Shown piece by piece: positions 49,535 through 58,420 of a DNA stretch of 64,000 bases (the first letter of the stretch is position 1; each line of letters starts with the position of its first letter). Under the pieces are notes generated by a model. That model searched no databases, was not told the DNA's origin, and saw nothing but the letters and a program-made list of their open reading frames with translations. The translations under genes were made by a program, and so were the position numbers. The DNA comes from Stenotrophomonas geniculata ATCC 19374 = JCM 13324 (GTDB lineage: Bacteria > Pseudomonadota > Gammaproteobacteria > Xanthomonadales > Xanthomonadaceae), in contig NZ_LLXT01000082.1 of assembly GCF_001431625.1 (NCBI RefSeq), positions 51,739-115,738 of the forward strand, read 5' to 3'.

Positions 49535-51418
49535 ATGAAGCCCCGAGCCTTGGCGATGTCGTTGCTGTTCGCGCTGGCGGCCACGCCTGCACTGGCGCAG
49601 ACCTCGCCACCGGCGAACGCGGCGGCTGCCGGCCTGCTGCGCATCGAGGTCGACGCACGCGACCTGGCCCGTCGCATCTTCAAGGTGACCGCCACCGTAC
49701 CGGCCAAGCCCGGCCCGATGACCCTGCTGTACCCGCAGTGGATTCCCGGCAACCATTCGCCCACCGGCCCGATCGACAAGCTGGCCGGCCTGCGCGTGAC
49801 CGCCAACGGCAGGCCGCTGGCCTGGCAGCGCGACCAGTACAACGTCTATGCCTTCAAGGTGAACGTACCGGAGGGCGTCAGCGAGATCGTCGCCCACTTC
49901 GATTTCCTGTCTTCGCAGGGTGGCAGCCAGGGGCGGGTAGTGATGACCCCGGAGATGCTCAACCTGCAGTGGAATACCAATTCGCTGTATCCGGCCGGCA
50001 TCGATGCACGGCAGCTGCAGGCGCAGGCCAGCGTGACCCTGCCCAAGGGCTGGTCGTTCGCCACTGCGCTGGAAACCGCGCGCCGCGACGGCGACACCGT
50101 GGTGTTCAAGCCGATCTCCTACGATCACCTGGTCGATTCGCCGTTGTTCGCCGGTGAGCACTACCAGCGCATCGATCTCGACCCGGGTGCGAAGGTGCCG
50201 GTGCACCTCAATGTGTTTGCCGACGACGCCAAGTCGCTGAAGCCGAGCGAGGCGCAGATCACGATGCACCGCGCGCTGGTGCAGCAGGCCGACAAGCTCT
50301 ACGGTGCGCGCCACTACAACCACTATGAGTTCCTGCTGGCATTGACCGACCGCCTCGGTGGCATCGGCCTGGAGCATCACCGTTCCAGCGAGAACAGTGC
50401 CGATCCGGGCTACTTCACCGAGTGGGACAGCAACGCGTGGATGCGTGACCTGCTGCCGCACGAGTACACCCATTCCTGGAACGGCAAGTACCGTCGCGGC
50501 GCCGACCTGGCCACCGCAAACTTCAACGTGCCCATGGGCGACAGCCTGCTGTGGGTGTACGAAGGGCAGACCCAGTTCTGGGGGCAGGTGCTGGCAGCAC
50601 GCTCGGGGTTGTGGTCGGCTGCGCAGGCGCGCGACATGCTGGCCAATGTGGCCGCGACCTATGACCGTGGCCGCCCGGGCCTGGCCTGGCGTCCGCTGCA
50701 GGACACCACCAATGACCCAACCATCGCCCAGCGTCGCACGCTGCCGTATCGCAACTACCAGATGAGCGAGGACTACTACTCCGGCGGCCAGATGCTGTGG
50801 CTGGAAGTGGAGGGCAAGCTGCGCGAACTGAGCGGCAACCGCCGCAGCCTGGACGACTTCGCGCGCGCCTTTTTCGGCGTCGGCAATGGCGACTGGGACG
50901 TCAATCCGTACACCTTCAATGACGTGGTCGCGACCTTGAACGGCATCGCGCCGTACGACTGGGCCACGTTCCTGCGCGGGCGCCTGGACGGCCACGGTTC
51001 GTTGACTGGCGGCCTGGAGCTGGCGGGTTGGAAGCTGGTCTACCGCGATACCCCGAACGATGCCTACAAGGCGCAGGAGAAGCGCGCGAAGGCGGCGCTG
51101 CTGGCGTACTCGCTGGGTGCGACCGTGCTCGACAACGGCACGGTCGGTGATGTGATCTGGGACAGCCCGGCCTTCAACGCCGGTCTTGCACCTGGCATGA
51201 AGGTGATCGCGGTGGGCGGGCGCGAGTACAGCAGCCAGCGCTTGAAGGACGCGGTGGCTGCGGCAGCGAAGGACAAGGCGCCGATCATGTTGCTGGTGAA
51301 GCAGTTCGACCGCATTGAAACCATGAGCATCGCTTATCACGGTGGCCTGCAGTACCCGGTGCTGGAGCGCATCACCGGCAAGCCAGACCGCCTTGCAGAT
51401 CTGTGGAAGGCGCGATGA
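49535..51418 (+). CDS. Secreted M61 family metallopeptidase with PDZ domain
   Basis: Periplasmic zinc peptidase of the glycyl aminopeptidase family, 627 residues. A signal peptide (LAMSLLFALAATPALA) is followed by a beta-rich N-terminal domain, then the zinc site HEYTHSW (H309, E310, H313) with the third ligand probably E343 in WVYEGQTQFWG. A PDZ domain near the C-terminus contains SPAFNAGLAPGMKVIAVGG. The stop overlaps the start of the next gene. Confidence 0.9.
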   Translation: MKPRALAMSLLFALAATPALAQTSPPANAAAAGLLRIEVDARDLARRIFKVTATVPAKPGPMTLLYPQWIPGNHSPTGPIDKLAGLRVTANGRPLAWQRDQYNVYAFKVNVPEGVSEIVAHFDFLSSQGGSQGRVVMTPEMLNLQWNTNSLYPAGIDARQLQAQASVTLPKGWSFATALETARRDGDTVVFKPISYDHLVDSPLFAGEHYQRIDLDPGAKVPVHLNVFADDAKSLKPSEAQITMHRALVQQADKLYGARHYNHYEFLLALTDRLGGIGLEHHRSSENSADPGYFTEWDSNAWMRDLLPHEYTHSWNGKYRRGADLATANFNVPMGDSLLWVYEGQTQFWGQVLAARSGLWSAAQARDMLANVAATYDRGRPGLAWRPLQDTTNDPTIAQRRTLPYRNYQMSEDYYSGGQMLWLEVEGKLRELSGNRRSLDDFARAFFGVGNGDWDVNPYTFNDVVATLNGIAPYDWATFLRGRLDGHGSLTGGLELAGWKLVYRDTPNDAYKAQEKRAKAALLAYSLGATVLDNGTVGDVIWDSPAFNAGLAPGMKVIAVGGREYSSQRLKDAVAAAAKDKAPIMLLVKQFDRIETMSIAYHGGLQYPVLERITGKPDRLADLWKAR

Positions 51419-52080
51419 AGTCGCGCGCCCGCGATGGCGTGGTCCTGTTGATGACGATCCTCGCCATCGTCGGCGCGTTCCTGCACGGCGATGGGCGATG
51501 GCTGCACTGGCTGGCCAAGCCCGCGACCACGCTGCTGATCGCGGCCATCGCCTGGCGTGTGCATGATCCGGCGCAGCCGTTCTACCGCCGCGCGGTGCTG
51601 GCCGGCATGCTGCTTTCGTGCGTGGGCGACATCGCGCTGATGCTGCCGATGGATGCGTTCGTGCCGGGACTGGTCGCGTTCCTGCTGGCGCATGTCTGCT
51701 ACATCGTCGCCTTCCGCGATGGCCTGCGTGCCGGGCGTGGGCTGTTCGGCGCCGCTGTGCTGCTGGGTGCATTTGCCGTGCTCAACGTGATGGGCCTGTG
51801 GCCGCACCTGCCGGTGCCGATGCGTGTGCCGGTGCTGGCCTACGTGGTGGTGCTGGCGTCGATGGCGGTGCTGGCCCTGGCACGGCAGTGGCGCAGCCCG
51901 CAGCCCGGTGCCGTGGACGCCCGAAGCGCGCGCTGGGCCGCGGCAGGTGCATTGCTGTTCGTGGCCAGCGATTCCCTGCTGGCCTGGGACCGCTTCGCCG
52001 GTGGCCTGCCGTTGGCCAGCCTGCTGGTGTTGTCCACCTACTACGGCGCGCAGTACGCCATCGCCCGCTCGGTGAAATAG
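51415..52080 (+). CDS. YhhN family lysoplasmalogenase-like membrane protein
   Basis: Multi-pass membrane protein of 221 residues with about seven hydrophobic segments. CVGDIALMLP and LFVASDSLLAW with nearby conserved Asp residues are the YhhN/TMEM86 signature; animal TMEM86B cleaves lysoplasmalogen. The bacterial role is unclear. The ATG at 51415 overlaps the M61 stop (ATGA), so the two are coupled. A long inverted-repeat element follows its stop directly. Confidence 0.85.
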   Translation: MKSRARDGVVLLMTILAIVGAFLHGDGRWLHWLAKPATTLLIAAIAWRVHDPAQPFYRRAVLAGMLLSCVGDIALMLPMDAFVPGLVAFLLAHVCYIVAFRDGLRAGRGLFGAAVLLGAFAVLNVMGLWPHLPVPMRVPVLAYVVVLASMAVLALARQWRSPQPGAVDARSARWAAAGALLFVASDSLLAWDRFAGGLPLASLLVLSTYYGAQYAIARSVK

Positions 52081-52155
52081 AAAAAGGGGACGGAGGGGAT
52101 TAAATCGAAAACCGCACCAAGGCAGATACGACTTAATCCCCTCCGTCCCCTTTTT
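52081..52155. repeat. Long inverted-repeat element, copy 2 (27-bp arms)
   Basis: Arms 52081-52107 and 52129-52155 match with one mismatch and carry the same sequence as the arms at 4338-4420. The 21-base spacer is unrelated. It sits between convergent genes and begins right after the stop codon at 52078-52080. Confidence 0.85.
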
Positions 52156-52162
52156 GTGTGGC

Positions 52163-52882
52163 CTATCGGCGGTGCACGCCGCGCAGAGTGCCCTGCGCAT
52201 CGAACTGCAGGCGCACGGATTCGCGGTCACCGGCCACTTCGTCCGGCAGCCACACCAGCTTGCCGCCCTTGCGCACGATCACATACACGTGGCCGACTTC
52301 GGATGCGGGGTTCTGCAGGGCATTGCGTTGTTCCTGCAATGCCTGCGCCACGCGCGGCACGGCCTCGAAATCGATACTGGCCAGGGATGTGCTGCTGCGC
52401 TGCAGGCTGATGGTCGGCGCGAACTGCTGCGGGTTCACCGGATTGCCCTTGCGCCACTGGCCACGTTCAAAGTGATAGCTGTCGACGTGGCCCGGCTGTT
52501 GCGGATCGACCAGATCCAGGTTGATGCGGCCATCGTCGTAGAAGTGGATGCTGTGGAAGACCGTCAGCCGCTGGCCGGCCAGTGCCGGCAGCTGCTCCAG
52601 TGCCTGACGGGCAGCCAGCAGGTAGTCCGCATCGAACAGGCGATTGTTGCGCTCGGGCGCCGCGGCGGTACTCGCCGCGGGGAAGGGCGCCGGGGACGGC
52701 ACAAGCGATACGGGTTGTTCGCGCTGTGACTGAGACGGGACGGAGGGGGGCAACCGGTCCGGCTGTACCGAATGCCCCAGCGTTTCGCTGATGGTCTGCA
52801 CTGCGCCGCCGGCAATGGCCGCGCCCGCCAGAACCAGCAGCAGTACCAGGAACACCGTGCGGGTGGAGGGAGGCTGTTTCAT
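52163..52882 (-). CDS. Hypothetical membrane-anchored protein
   Basis: Not recognised. The 239 residues have an N-terminal hydrophobic helix (TVFLVLLLVLAGAAIAGGAV), a Pro/Ser/Ala-rich stretch (about 40-75) and a soluble C-terminal domain probably in the periplasm. The ATG overlaps the stop of the gene upstream by 4 bp, so they form a pair. Confidence 0.72.
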   Translation of the reverse strand: MKQPPSTRTVFLVLLLVLAGAAIAGGAVQTISETLGHSVQPDRLPPSVPSQSQREQPVSLVPSPAPFPAASTAAAPERNNRLFDADYLLAARQALEQLPALAGQRLTVFHSIHFYDDGRINLDLVDPQQPGHVDSYHFERGQWRKGNPVNPQQFAPTISLQRSSTSLASIDFEAVPRVAQALQEQRNALQNPASEVGHVYVIVRKGGKLVWLPDEVAGDRESVRLQFDAQGTLRGVHRR

Positions 52883-53835
52883 ATTCCCTCCAGCCGCACG
52901 TTGCTGCGGTCATCCGGGTCGTACAGCAGCGTCACGTGCTCGCGCGGGATGTTGGCCAGTTCAATCAGCGGGATGAAGCGGCGCACGCGGGCCTGCTGCA
53001 CGCTGCCTTCGCGGTCGATGTATTCCAGCTGGAATTCCACCTGTGGTTGTTCGTTGAGGTAGGTGCCGGTCTGACGGACCTTCAATACCCGGGCCTCCAC
53101 GCCGATGCCGCGATACTTCAGCGCATCACCGCGGGCATCGGCGTGCAGCAGGCGGCCGAGCAGGCGCAGCCCCAGCGCATAGCCACACAGCACCAGCGGG
53201 CATACCAGCAGCGGGTGACCGAACGACAGGAAGGTCCAGCCCAGCCCCTCGTTCTGCAGCCGGTAGGCCAACACATAGGCAGCGGCAACGGCTGCGATGC
53301 CGAGTGCTGCACCGATGCCACGCCGCCACAGGCTGGCGACATTCAGTTCGGGCTGCGCATCGTCCAGCACGATGTTGGGGAATGCCCCGGGCGTCCGGCC
53401 CAGGCGCGCATCGATGTGCCTGCCCACCTCGAAGCGATGCAGCTGGGGTTTGCTGTCGACCACCAGCATCTGTTCGCGGATCGGCGTACCTGACAGGTTC
53501 TTGAAGGACAACTGCAGTTTCCACTGCGCGAAGCCGCGCACCTGTACGCCGGTCTGTTCGGCCTGTTCGATCAGCGCACTGCGCGGTTCACCGTCGGCCA
53601 GGATCGACTGCACCCGGTGCAGTGCGCGCGGTGGCCCCAGCAACAGGTAGTGCAGGAAGGCGAACAGCAGCGTCAGCCACAAGGCCAGCGACAGTGCGAG
53701 CAGCAACAGTGCCGGCCACGGCGCGCTGCGGTCGACCAACGCCACCGGCCACGAAGTGCCGAAATAGAGAATGCAGGGAAAAGGCAACGCGAAGAACAGC
53801 AGGAACGCGCCCCAGAACCAGAGATAGGCTTTCAT
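52879..53835 (-). CDS. DUF3592-like membrane protein
   Basis: The 318 residues have about four hydrophobic segments in two pairs (about 5-70 and 170-235). The C-terminal part (GIGVEARVLKVRQTGTYLNEQPQVEFQLEY) resembles DUF3592-type extracytoplasmic domains. Function unknown. It overlaps the following gene, suggesting that the two products act together. Confidence 0.72.
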   Translation of the reverse strand: MKAYLWFWGAFLLFFALPFPCILYFGTSWPVALVDRSAPWPALLLLALSLALWLTLLFAFLHYLLLGPPRALHRVQSILADGEPRSALIEQAEQTGVQVRGFAQWKLQLSFKNLSGTPIREQMLVVDSKPQLHRFEVGRHIDARLGRTPGAFPNIVLDDAQPELNVASLWRRGIGAALGIAAVAAAYVLAYRLQNEGLGWTFLSFGHPLLVCPLVLCGYALGLRLLGRLLHADARGDALKYRGIGVEARVLKVRQTGTYLNEQPQVEFQLEYIDREGSVQQARVRRFIPLIELANIPREHVTLLYDPDDRSNVRLEGI

Positions 53836-53881
53836 GGGGGAAGGGGACCGCGGTGGAACAGGGCGCGTAGATTACTACGCT

Positions 53882-56680
53882 TCAGCGGAACTGCAGGGTA
53901 AGCAGGTAGTAGCGGCCGAGCGGATCGTCCAGGCCCGGCATCTGTCCGCCATTGCCGACCAGATAGTTCACCGGTTGCGCATCGAGTACGTTGTGCACAT
54001 CCAGCGCTGCAACGAGGCGCGGCCCCAGCCGACGTGCGAGGTGCAGGTTCCAGCGCAGCTGGCGTGGATTCATGCACTGGTTCCGATCGACCTGATCCTG
54101 CGGGCACTCGGCCCCGGGCAGCCAGGCACGGGTGCGCCCGACCTGGTTGCCGCGCAGGGCGATGTCCCAGTTGCTGTTCTGCCATTGCACGTTCAACACC
54201 GCAGCCAGCTCGGGTGTCACGTGGCCGCGCAGGTCCACGGCGGCCTCGTGGTCACGGCGGCGGCGCAGCTCCTGCTGTTTCAGCGCATCGAGCGAAAACA
54301 ACCACTGGCCGTTGCTGCCGCTGTCGATGCGGTACTCGCCACGCAGCACCCAGTTGCGGGAGGTGGTGCGGCCGATGTTGTCGAACGACAGGCGCAGGCT
54401 GCTCAGGTGGCCGTCTTCATCCAGTTCCCAGGTACTACGATTCCACACCGCATCGCTGGGCTGCAGGGCGAGGATCTCGTTGCGCAGTTCCACGATGTTG
54501 TGGGTCAGCGACAGCGAGAACGTGTCGCTGGGTGTCCACGTGGCTGCCAGCGAATGGCTGCGCGATCGCTCGGCCTTCAGTGCATCGTTCTCTACGACGT
54601 TGGCCGTGACGCTGCAGCCGCCACCGCGGGTGGCGATTGCACATTCCGGAAGGGCATTGGACACCGGAAGCGTGATCGAGCCGAAGTAGCCGGGAGGCCG
54701 CCGTTGCTCGAACAGGCTCGGTGCACGGTAACCGCGCCCGCTGGCCAGCAGGAACGACCAGTGCGGCGTCGGGCTCCAGCGCAGCCCGGCACGAGGCGAG
54801 AACGCCATGAAGCCGCCGTCGCGGTCCCAGCGTGCAGCCAGGTCCGCGCGCAGCGTGGGTGCCAGCGGCAGGCCCAGCTCGGTATAGACGCCACTGCTTT
54901 GTCGCGACAGGCGGCGTTGCTGCTGCGGCAGGCCCAGCGCAAGGTCGCCCTGGCTCAGCAGCGCATCCGGACGCGAGACCCAGCGTTCATGGCGCAGGTC
55001 GATGCCGGTGGCCAGCTGCGCATTGCCCCCGGGCATCGCCATCAGTTCACGCTGCACACCCCACCAGCCCTGCCATTGTGCGGTGCTGCCGCGGTTGCGG
55101 ATGGACGGAAACAGCGTGTCCGCCTCGGCCGCCGGCGGCGCGTCGAAACCGGGGGTGAACCTGCGCGCCTGCGTTGCTTCAAGCAGGCGCGTCGTGCGCA
55201 CGGTGCCGGCAGTGGACAAGGTGACTTCGCTGCGCTGCGCGCTGATGCCCACCTCCCAGCTGCGCCGGCCCTGGTCACGGCCGATGCCGACGGTGACGTC
55301 CGCATCGGTGGCGCGGACGCTGGGGCGCACGTTGCCGGCCTCGCGCAGCACACTGTTGAAGGTGATTCCGCGCGAGACTACGGCAACGGCAGTCGGGCCC
55401 AGGTCGAAGCGCTGACGGTTGTGACTGGCCCGTGCCTCGACATAGGCATAGCGTCCCTCGCCACGTTCATGCCGGTAGTGCAGGTAGGCCGACGCGGTAT
55501 CCGAGGCGGGCTGCAGCGAACGCGGGCGCGCGCTGTCAAACCAGCAGCCATCCTCGCGCCGCTTCAGGGGCGGCTCGCAGCGTCGGGCGGGCACGTACCA
55601 GTTGCCGAAGATCGCGCCGATCGGATACAGCGAGGTTTCCGCATGCCAGTCACGCTGGTCACCGGCGACATGCTCGACACGGTGCAGATCCAGGCCGGCA
55701 AACCAGCGGTCCCCATTGCCACGCGCGCCGCCCGTGGCGGCCTGCAGGCGGTACTGGCCCGCATCGCCGCGGCTGCTGAGTCCGGTCTGCAGCATGGCTT
55801 CGGGCCCATCGGCCTGGTCGCGCAGGATGATGTTGACCACGCCGGACATGGCATCGGCCCCATAGATGGCCGAGGCACCGCCGCGTACCAGTTCGATGCG
55901 GTCGACGAAGCTCAGCGGAATGCCGCCGAGGTCGGTGAGCCCGCCCTGTTCCAGCGACACCATGGGATAACGCGGCAGGCGCCGGCCGTTGACCAGGAAC
56001 AGCGTCGCCCGCGGGCCCATGCCGTCCAGGCTGGTGGTGGCCGCTGCACCCACCGGCAGGTACTGCGAATCGCCGCCGCGCGAGGTACTCATGGCGGGAT
56101 GGCCGTTCATGCCGGGCAGGTGCCGCAGCAGGTCGAACAGATTGCCGTAGCCACTGCGCAGGATGTCGTCGCGATCGATGGTGGTGACCGGCAGTGTGGT
56201 CTGCACCGAAGAGCGCGGCAGCCGGCTGCCGGTGACGTGGATGGGTGCCAGTTCCACCTGGTGTGGCGTGTCGGCGGACCTGGGAGCCGGGTGCGGCAGG
56301 CGCGGGGCTGCGACCGCTTTCGGTGGCGTGGCAGGTGGCTCGGGATGGACACGTCGCACGACAAAGGCACCCGAGGACGTGCGCAGGATGTTCACCGGCA
56401 GGCCGGCGACCAGCAGCTTCAGGGAGGCCCCCGTATCGCGTTGGCCACGTGTGCCAGTGGTGCGCAGATCATCCAGTTCACGTGCGTCGAACAGCAGGGC
56501 GGTGCCACTCTGCCGGGCCCATTGCTGCAGTGCCGGTATCAGTGGGCCCGCACCCACGTCGATCTCCAGCGTGCCGGCGGGCTCGCCGGCATCGGCCATC
56601 GGTAGTGCGGCAACACCCAGTGCAAGGCATAGCAGGGCGCGGAGCAGCCCCCACTGCAGCGCACCCGGACCTGCCGTCAC
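53882..56680 (-). CDS. TonB-dependent outer-membrane receptor with STN signalling domain (GTG start)
   Basis: Receptor and signal transducer of the FecA type, 932 residues. After a signal segment (LLRALLCLALGVAALPMADA), an STN domain follows (LEIDVGAGPLIPALQQWARQSG...LPVNILRTSSGAFVVRR), which contacts FecR-type proteins in the periplasm. Next come a Pro-rich linker, the plug (LRHLPGMNG, RIELVRGGASAIYGADAMSGVVNI) and the barrel to YYLLTLQFR. GTG at 56680 has GGAG seven bases upstream, 11 bp after the FecR stop; a longer in-frame start at 56752 would overlap fecR. The ligand is unknown. Confidence 0.9.
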   Translation of the reverse strand: MTAGPGALQWGLLRALLCLALGVAALPMADAGEPAGTLEIDVGAGPLIPALQQWARQSGTALLFDARELDDLRTTGTRGQRDTGASLKLLVAGLPVNILRTSSGAFVVRRVHPEPPATPPKAVAAPRLPHPAPRSADTPHQVELAPIHVTGSRLPRSSVQTTLPVTTIDRDDILRSGYGNLFDLLRHLPGMNGHPAMSTSRGGDSQYLPVGAAATTSLDGMGPRATLFLVNGRRLPRYPMVSLEQGGLTDLGGIPLSFVDRIELVRGGASAIYGADAMSGVVNIILRDQADGPEAMLQTGLSSRGDAGQYRLQAATGGARGNGDRWFAGLDLHRVEHVAGDQRDWHAETSLYPIGAIFGNWYVPARRCEPPLKRREDGCWFDSARPRSLQPASDTASAYLHYRHERGEGRYAYVEARASHNRQRFDLGPTAVAVVSRGITFNSVLREAGNVRPSVRATDADVTVGIGRDQGRRSWEVGISAQRSEVTLSTAGTVRTTRLLEATQARRFTPGFDAPPAAEADTLFPSIRNRGSTAQWQGWWGVQRELMAMPGGNAQLATGIDLRHERWVSRPDALLSQGDLALGLPQQQRRLSRQSSGVYTELGLPLAPTLRADLAARWDRDGGFMAFSPRAGLRWSPTPHWSFLLASGRGYRAPSLFEQRRPPGYFGSITLPVSNALPECAIATRGGGCSVTANVVENDALKAERSRSHSLAATWTPSDTFSLSLTHNIVELRNEILALQPSDAVWNRSTWELDEDGHLSSLRLSFDNIGRTTSRNWVLRGEYRIDSGSNGQWLFSLDALKQQELRRRRDHEAAVDLRGHVTPELAAVLNVQWQNSNWDIALRGNQVGRTRAWLPGAECPQDQVDRNQCMNPRQLRWNLHLARRLGPRLVAALDVHNVLDAQPVNYLVGNGGQMPGLDDPLGRYYLLTLQFR

Positions 56681-56691
56681 TGCCGGTCTCC

Positions 56692-57660
56692 TCAGTAGGT
56701 GCGGCGCAGTTCCAGCGCGCCATCCGGACGCGTCTGGCCAGCCACGGACCAACCCAGTTCCAGCGCCGACAGCAGCTCCTGTGCATCACCGGCGCGGAAG
56801 GTGCCGCTTACAGCCAGGTCGGTGATCTCCGGATCGACGATCACCAGCGGCGTGCGGCCATAACGGTTCATGCGCTCGACCACGATCGACAGGGGCGTGG
56901 CATCGAACACCAGTTGCCCCCGCAGCCAGCCTTCAGCGGCTGCGTTGGACGAGAGGGCAGGGCCCGGCTGGATGCGGCCGGAGGGCAGTACCTGCAGCTG
57001 TTGGCCAGGCGCCAGCGTGTGCTGCGCTGCGCCGTTGCTGACTTCCACGGCACCTTCCAGCAGCGCGACCTCGACCAGGCCGTCGCGCAGGCGTTCCACC
57101 TGGAAGGTCGTGCCGATGTCACGGATCGTACTGTCGCCGGCGTGCAGTTTCAGCGCCTTGTTCGACGGTGCGACCTGCAGTTGCAGCCGGCCCCGCTCCA
57201 GCACCAGATCACGATGGCGCCAGCCGAAGCGTGCGCGGAGGGTGGTGCCGGCATCCAGCATGGCGACGCTGCCATCGGCCAGCGTCTGCTGCTGTGGCTG
57301 GTGCGAATCATTGGCGTAGACCTGCGGCGTCGGGTTGCCGTCGACGGCAACCATCCAGCCGATGCCGATCGCCATGCAGACACCGGCGGCAGCGGCCACG
57401 CCCGGCAGCCAGCGCCGGCGCGGCGGACGCGCCGCCCGTGCCGCGGCGGTGCGCAGCCAAGGGTCAGCCGCAAGCGCCGCACCCTGCTGGAACAGGGCTT
57501 CGGCCTGCACCCAGGCTTTGACGTGGGCCGGATCTTCGGCCAGCCAGTCCTCGAACGCCTCGCGTTCGACCGACGTGCAGTCCGGGGCTTCCGGGCGGGC
57601 TACCCAGGCGCTGGCGCGTTCAAACAGCTGTGCATCATCCCTGTGCGGGGTGCCACTCAT
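56692..57660 (-). CDS. FecR-type anti-sigma / signal transducer
   Basis: Inner-membrane protein of 322 residues that relays the receptor signal to the sigma factor. The N-terminal DUF4880 region (FERASAWVARPEAPDCTS...AFEDWLAEDPAHVKAW) binds sigma. A transmembrane helix follows (GVAAAAGVCMAIGIGWMVAV), then the FecR domain and a C-terminal STN-like domain (VFDATPLSIVVERMNRYGRTPL). The ATG at 57660 overlaps the sigma stop. Confidence 0.92.
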   Translation of the reverse strand: MSGTPHRDDAQLFERASAWVARPEAPDCTSVEREAFEDWLAEDPAHVKAWVQAEALFQQGAALAADPWLRTAAARAARPPRRRWLPGVAAAAGVCMAIGIGWMVAVDGNPTPQVYANDSHQPQQQTLADGSVAMLDAGTTLRARFGWRHRDLVLERGRLQLQVAPSNKALKLHAGDSTIRDIGTTFQVERLRDGLVEVALLEGAVEVSNGAAQHTLAPGQQLQVLPSGRIQPGPALSSNAAAEGWLRGQLVFDATPLSIVVERMNRYGRTPLVIVDPEITDLAVSGTFRAGDAQELLSALELGWSVAGQTRPDGALELRRTY

Positions 57661-58211
57661 TGGCCGTCCCTGTCGTTGTGCAGCGGATCCGATCCCAACT
57701 CCTGACGCAGGCCCTGCAGGGCCCGGGCGATATGTTTTTCCACGGTCTTGGCAGTAATTCCACAATGCCGCGCGATCTGCGTGTAGCTCATGCCGGTGAT
57801 GCGGTTGAGCAGATAGACCTCGCGTGCGCGTTCGGGCAGCTTGAACAGGGCCTGCCGCAGCAGGGACAGCATCTGCCCTGACTCGGCCTGGCGCAATGGA
57901 TCGGGCGAGGAACTGGACGGTTCGTCGCTGCCATCGTGTTCGGCCAGCGGCAGATGCGGCCGCAACTGCGGCGAGCGGCCGCGGTCTGCCAGGCGGTTGC
58001 GGGCGATACGATACAGCAGCAGGCGCAGTTCGTCCGGGCCCTGTGCGCGGTAGCGGATCAGCCGCTCCATGCAGTCCTGCGCGATATCCTCCGCATCCTC
58101 AGGCCCGACCCCCCGCGTGCGCAGGAACGCGCACAGCGGTGCGCGCTCTTCGCGTACGAACGCGATGAAGGCATCCGCAGGTGCGGGTAGCTCCGGCGCG
58201 CGATGTATCAG
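57657..58211 (-). CDS. FecI-type ECF sigma factor (no canonical start codon at the expected place)
   Basis: Extracytoplasmic-function sigma factor for the surface-signalling operon. Region 2 (AFIAFVREERAPLCAFLRTR...DAEDIAQDCMERLIRY) and region 4 (LFKLPERAREVYLLNRITGMSYTQIARHCGITAKTVEKHIARAL) are both present. The first ATG is at 58070, inside region 2, and would give only 137 residues. The homologous frame continues upstream to a stop at 58262 with no ATG, GTG or TTG. CTG at 58211 would give 184 residues, the normal size, and is my best guess. A lost start or sequencing error is also possible. Confidence 0.75.
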   Translation of the reverse strand: MIHRAPELPAPADAFIAFVREERAPLCAFLRTRGVGPEDAEDIAQDCMERLIRYRAQGPDELRLLLYRIARNRLADRGRSPQLRPHLPLAEHDGSDEPSSSSPDPLRQAESGQMLSLLRQALFKLPERAREVYLLNRITGMSYTQIARHCGITAKTVEKHIARALQGLRQELGSDPLHNDRDGQ

Positions 58212-58420
58212 GGGAGACGGGGTGGACAGGGCTGGCCTCGACTGTCGGTGGCGAATGCGTCATCGAGTTTTACGCGACGATGACCGGATGGGGAAGAGTG
58301 TGCATCGATCGGATTCTCATTGTGAATGTATTCATTTTTCAGGATCCGTTCCACTGGGGGAGATCACCCCGCTGTGGCGTTGATCGTTCTACCCGCGTGT
58401 TGCGGGTGGAGAGAGAACAC
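58212..58420. promoter_or_regulatory. Divergent promoter region between the FecI-type sigma gene and the autotransporter
   Basis: A 209-base segment with an AT-rich core at 58311-58340. It contains GATTCTCATT, a good match to half of a Fur box, and TGAATGTATTCA (58323-58334), an inverted repeat. By position it could control both directions. Iron or sigma control is inference. Confidence 0.45.

Noticed and set aside
53834..56605. Plus-strand open frame of over 900 codons
   Set aside because: Antisense of the STN-containing receptor, which has clear plug and barrel motifs on the minus strand.
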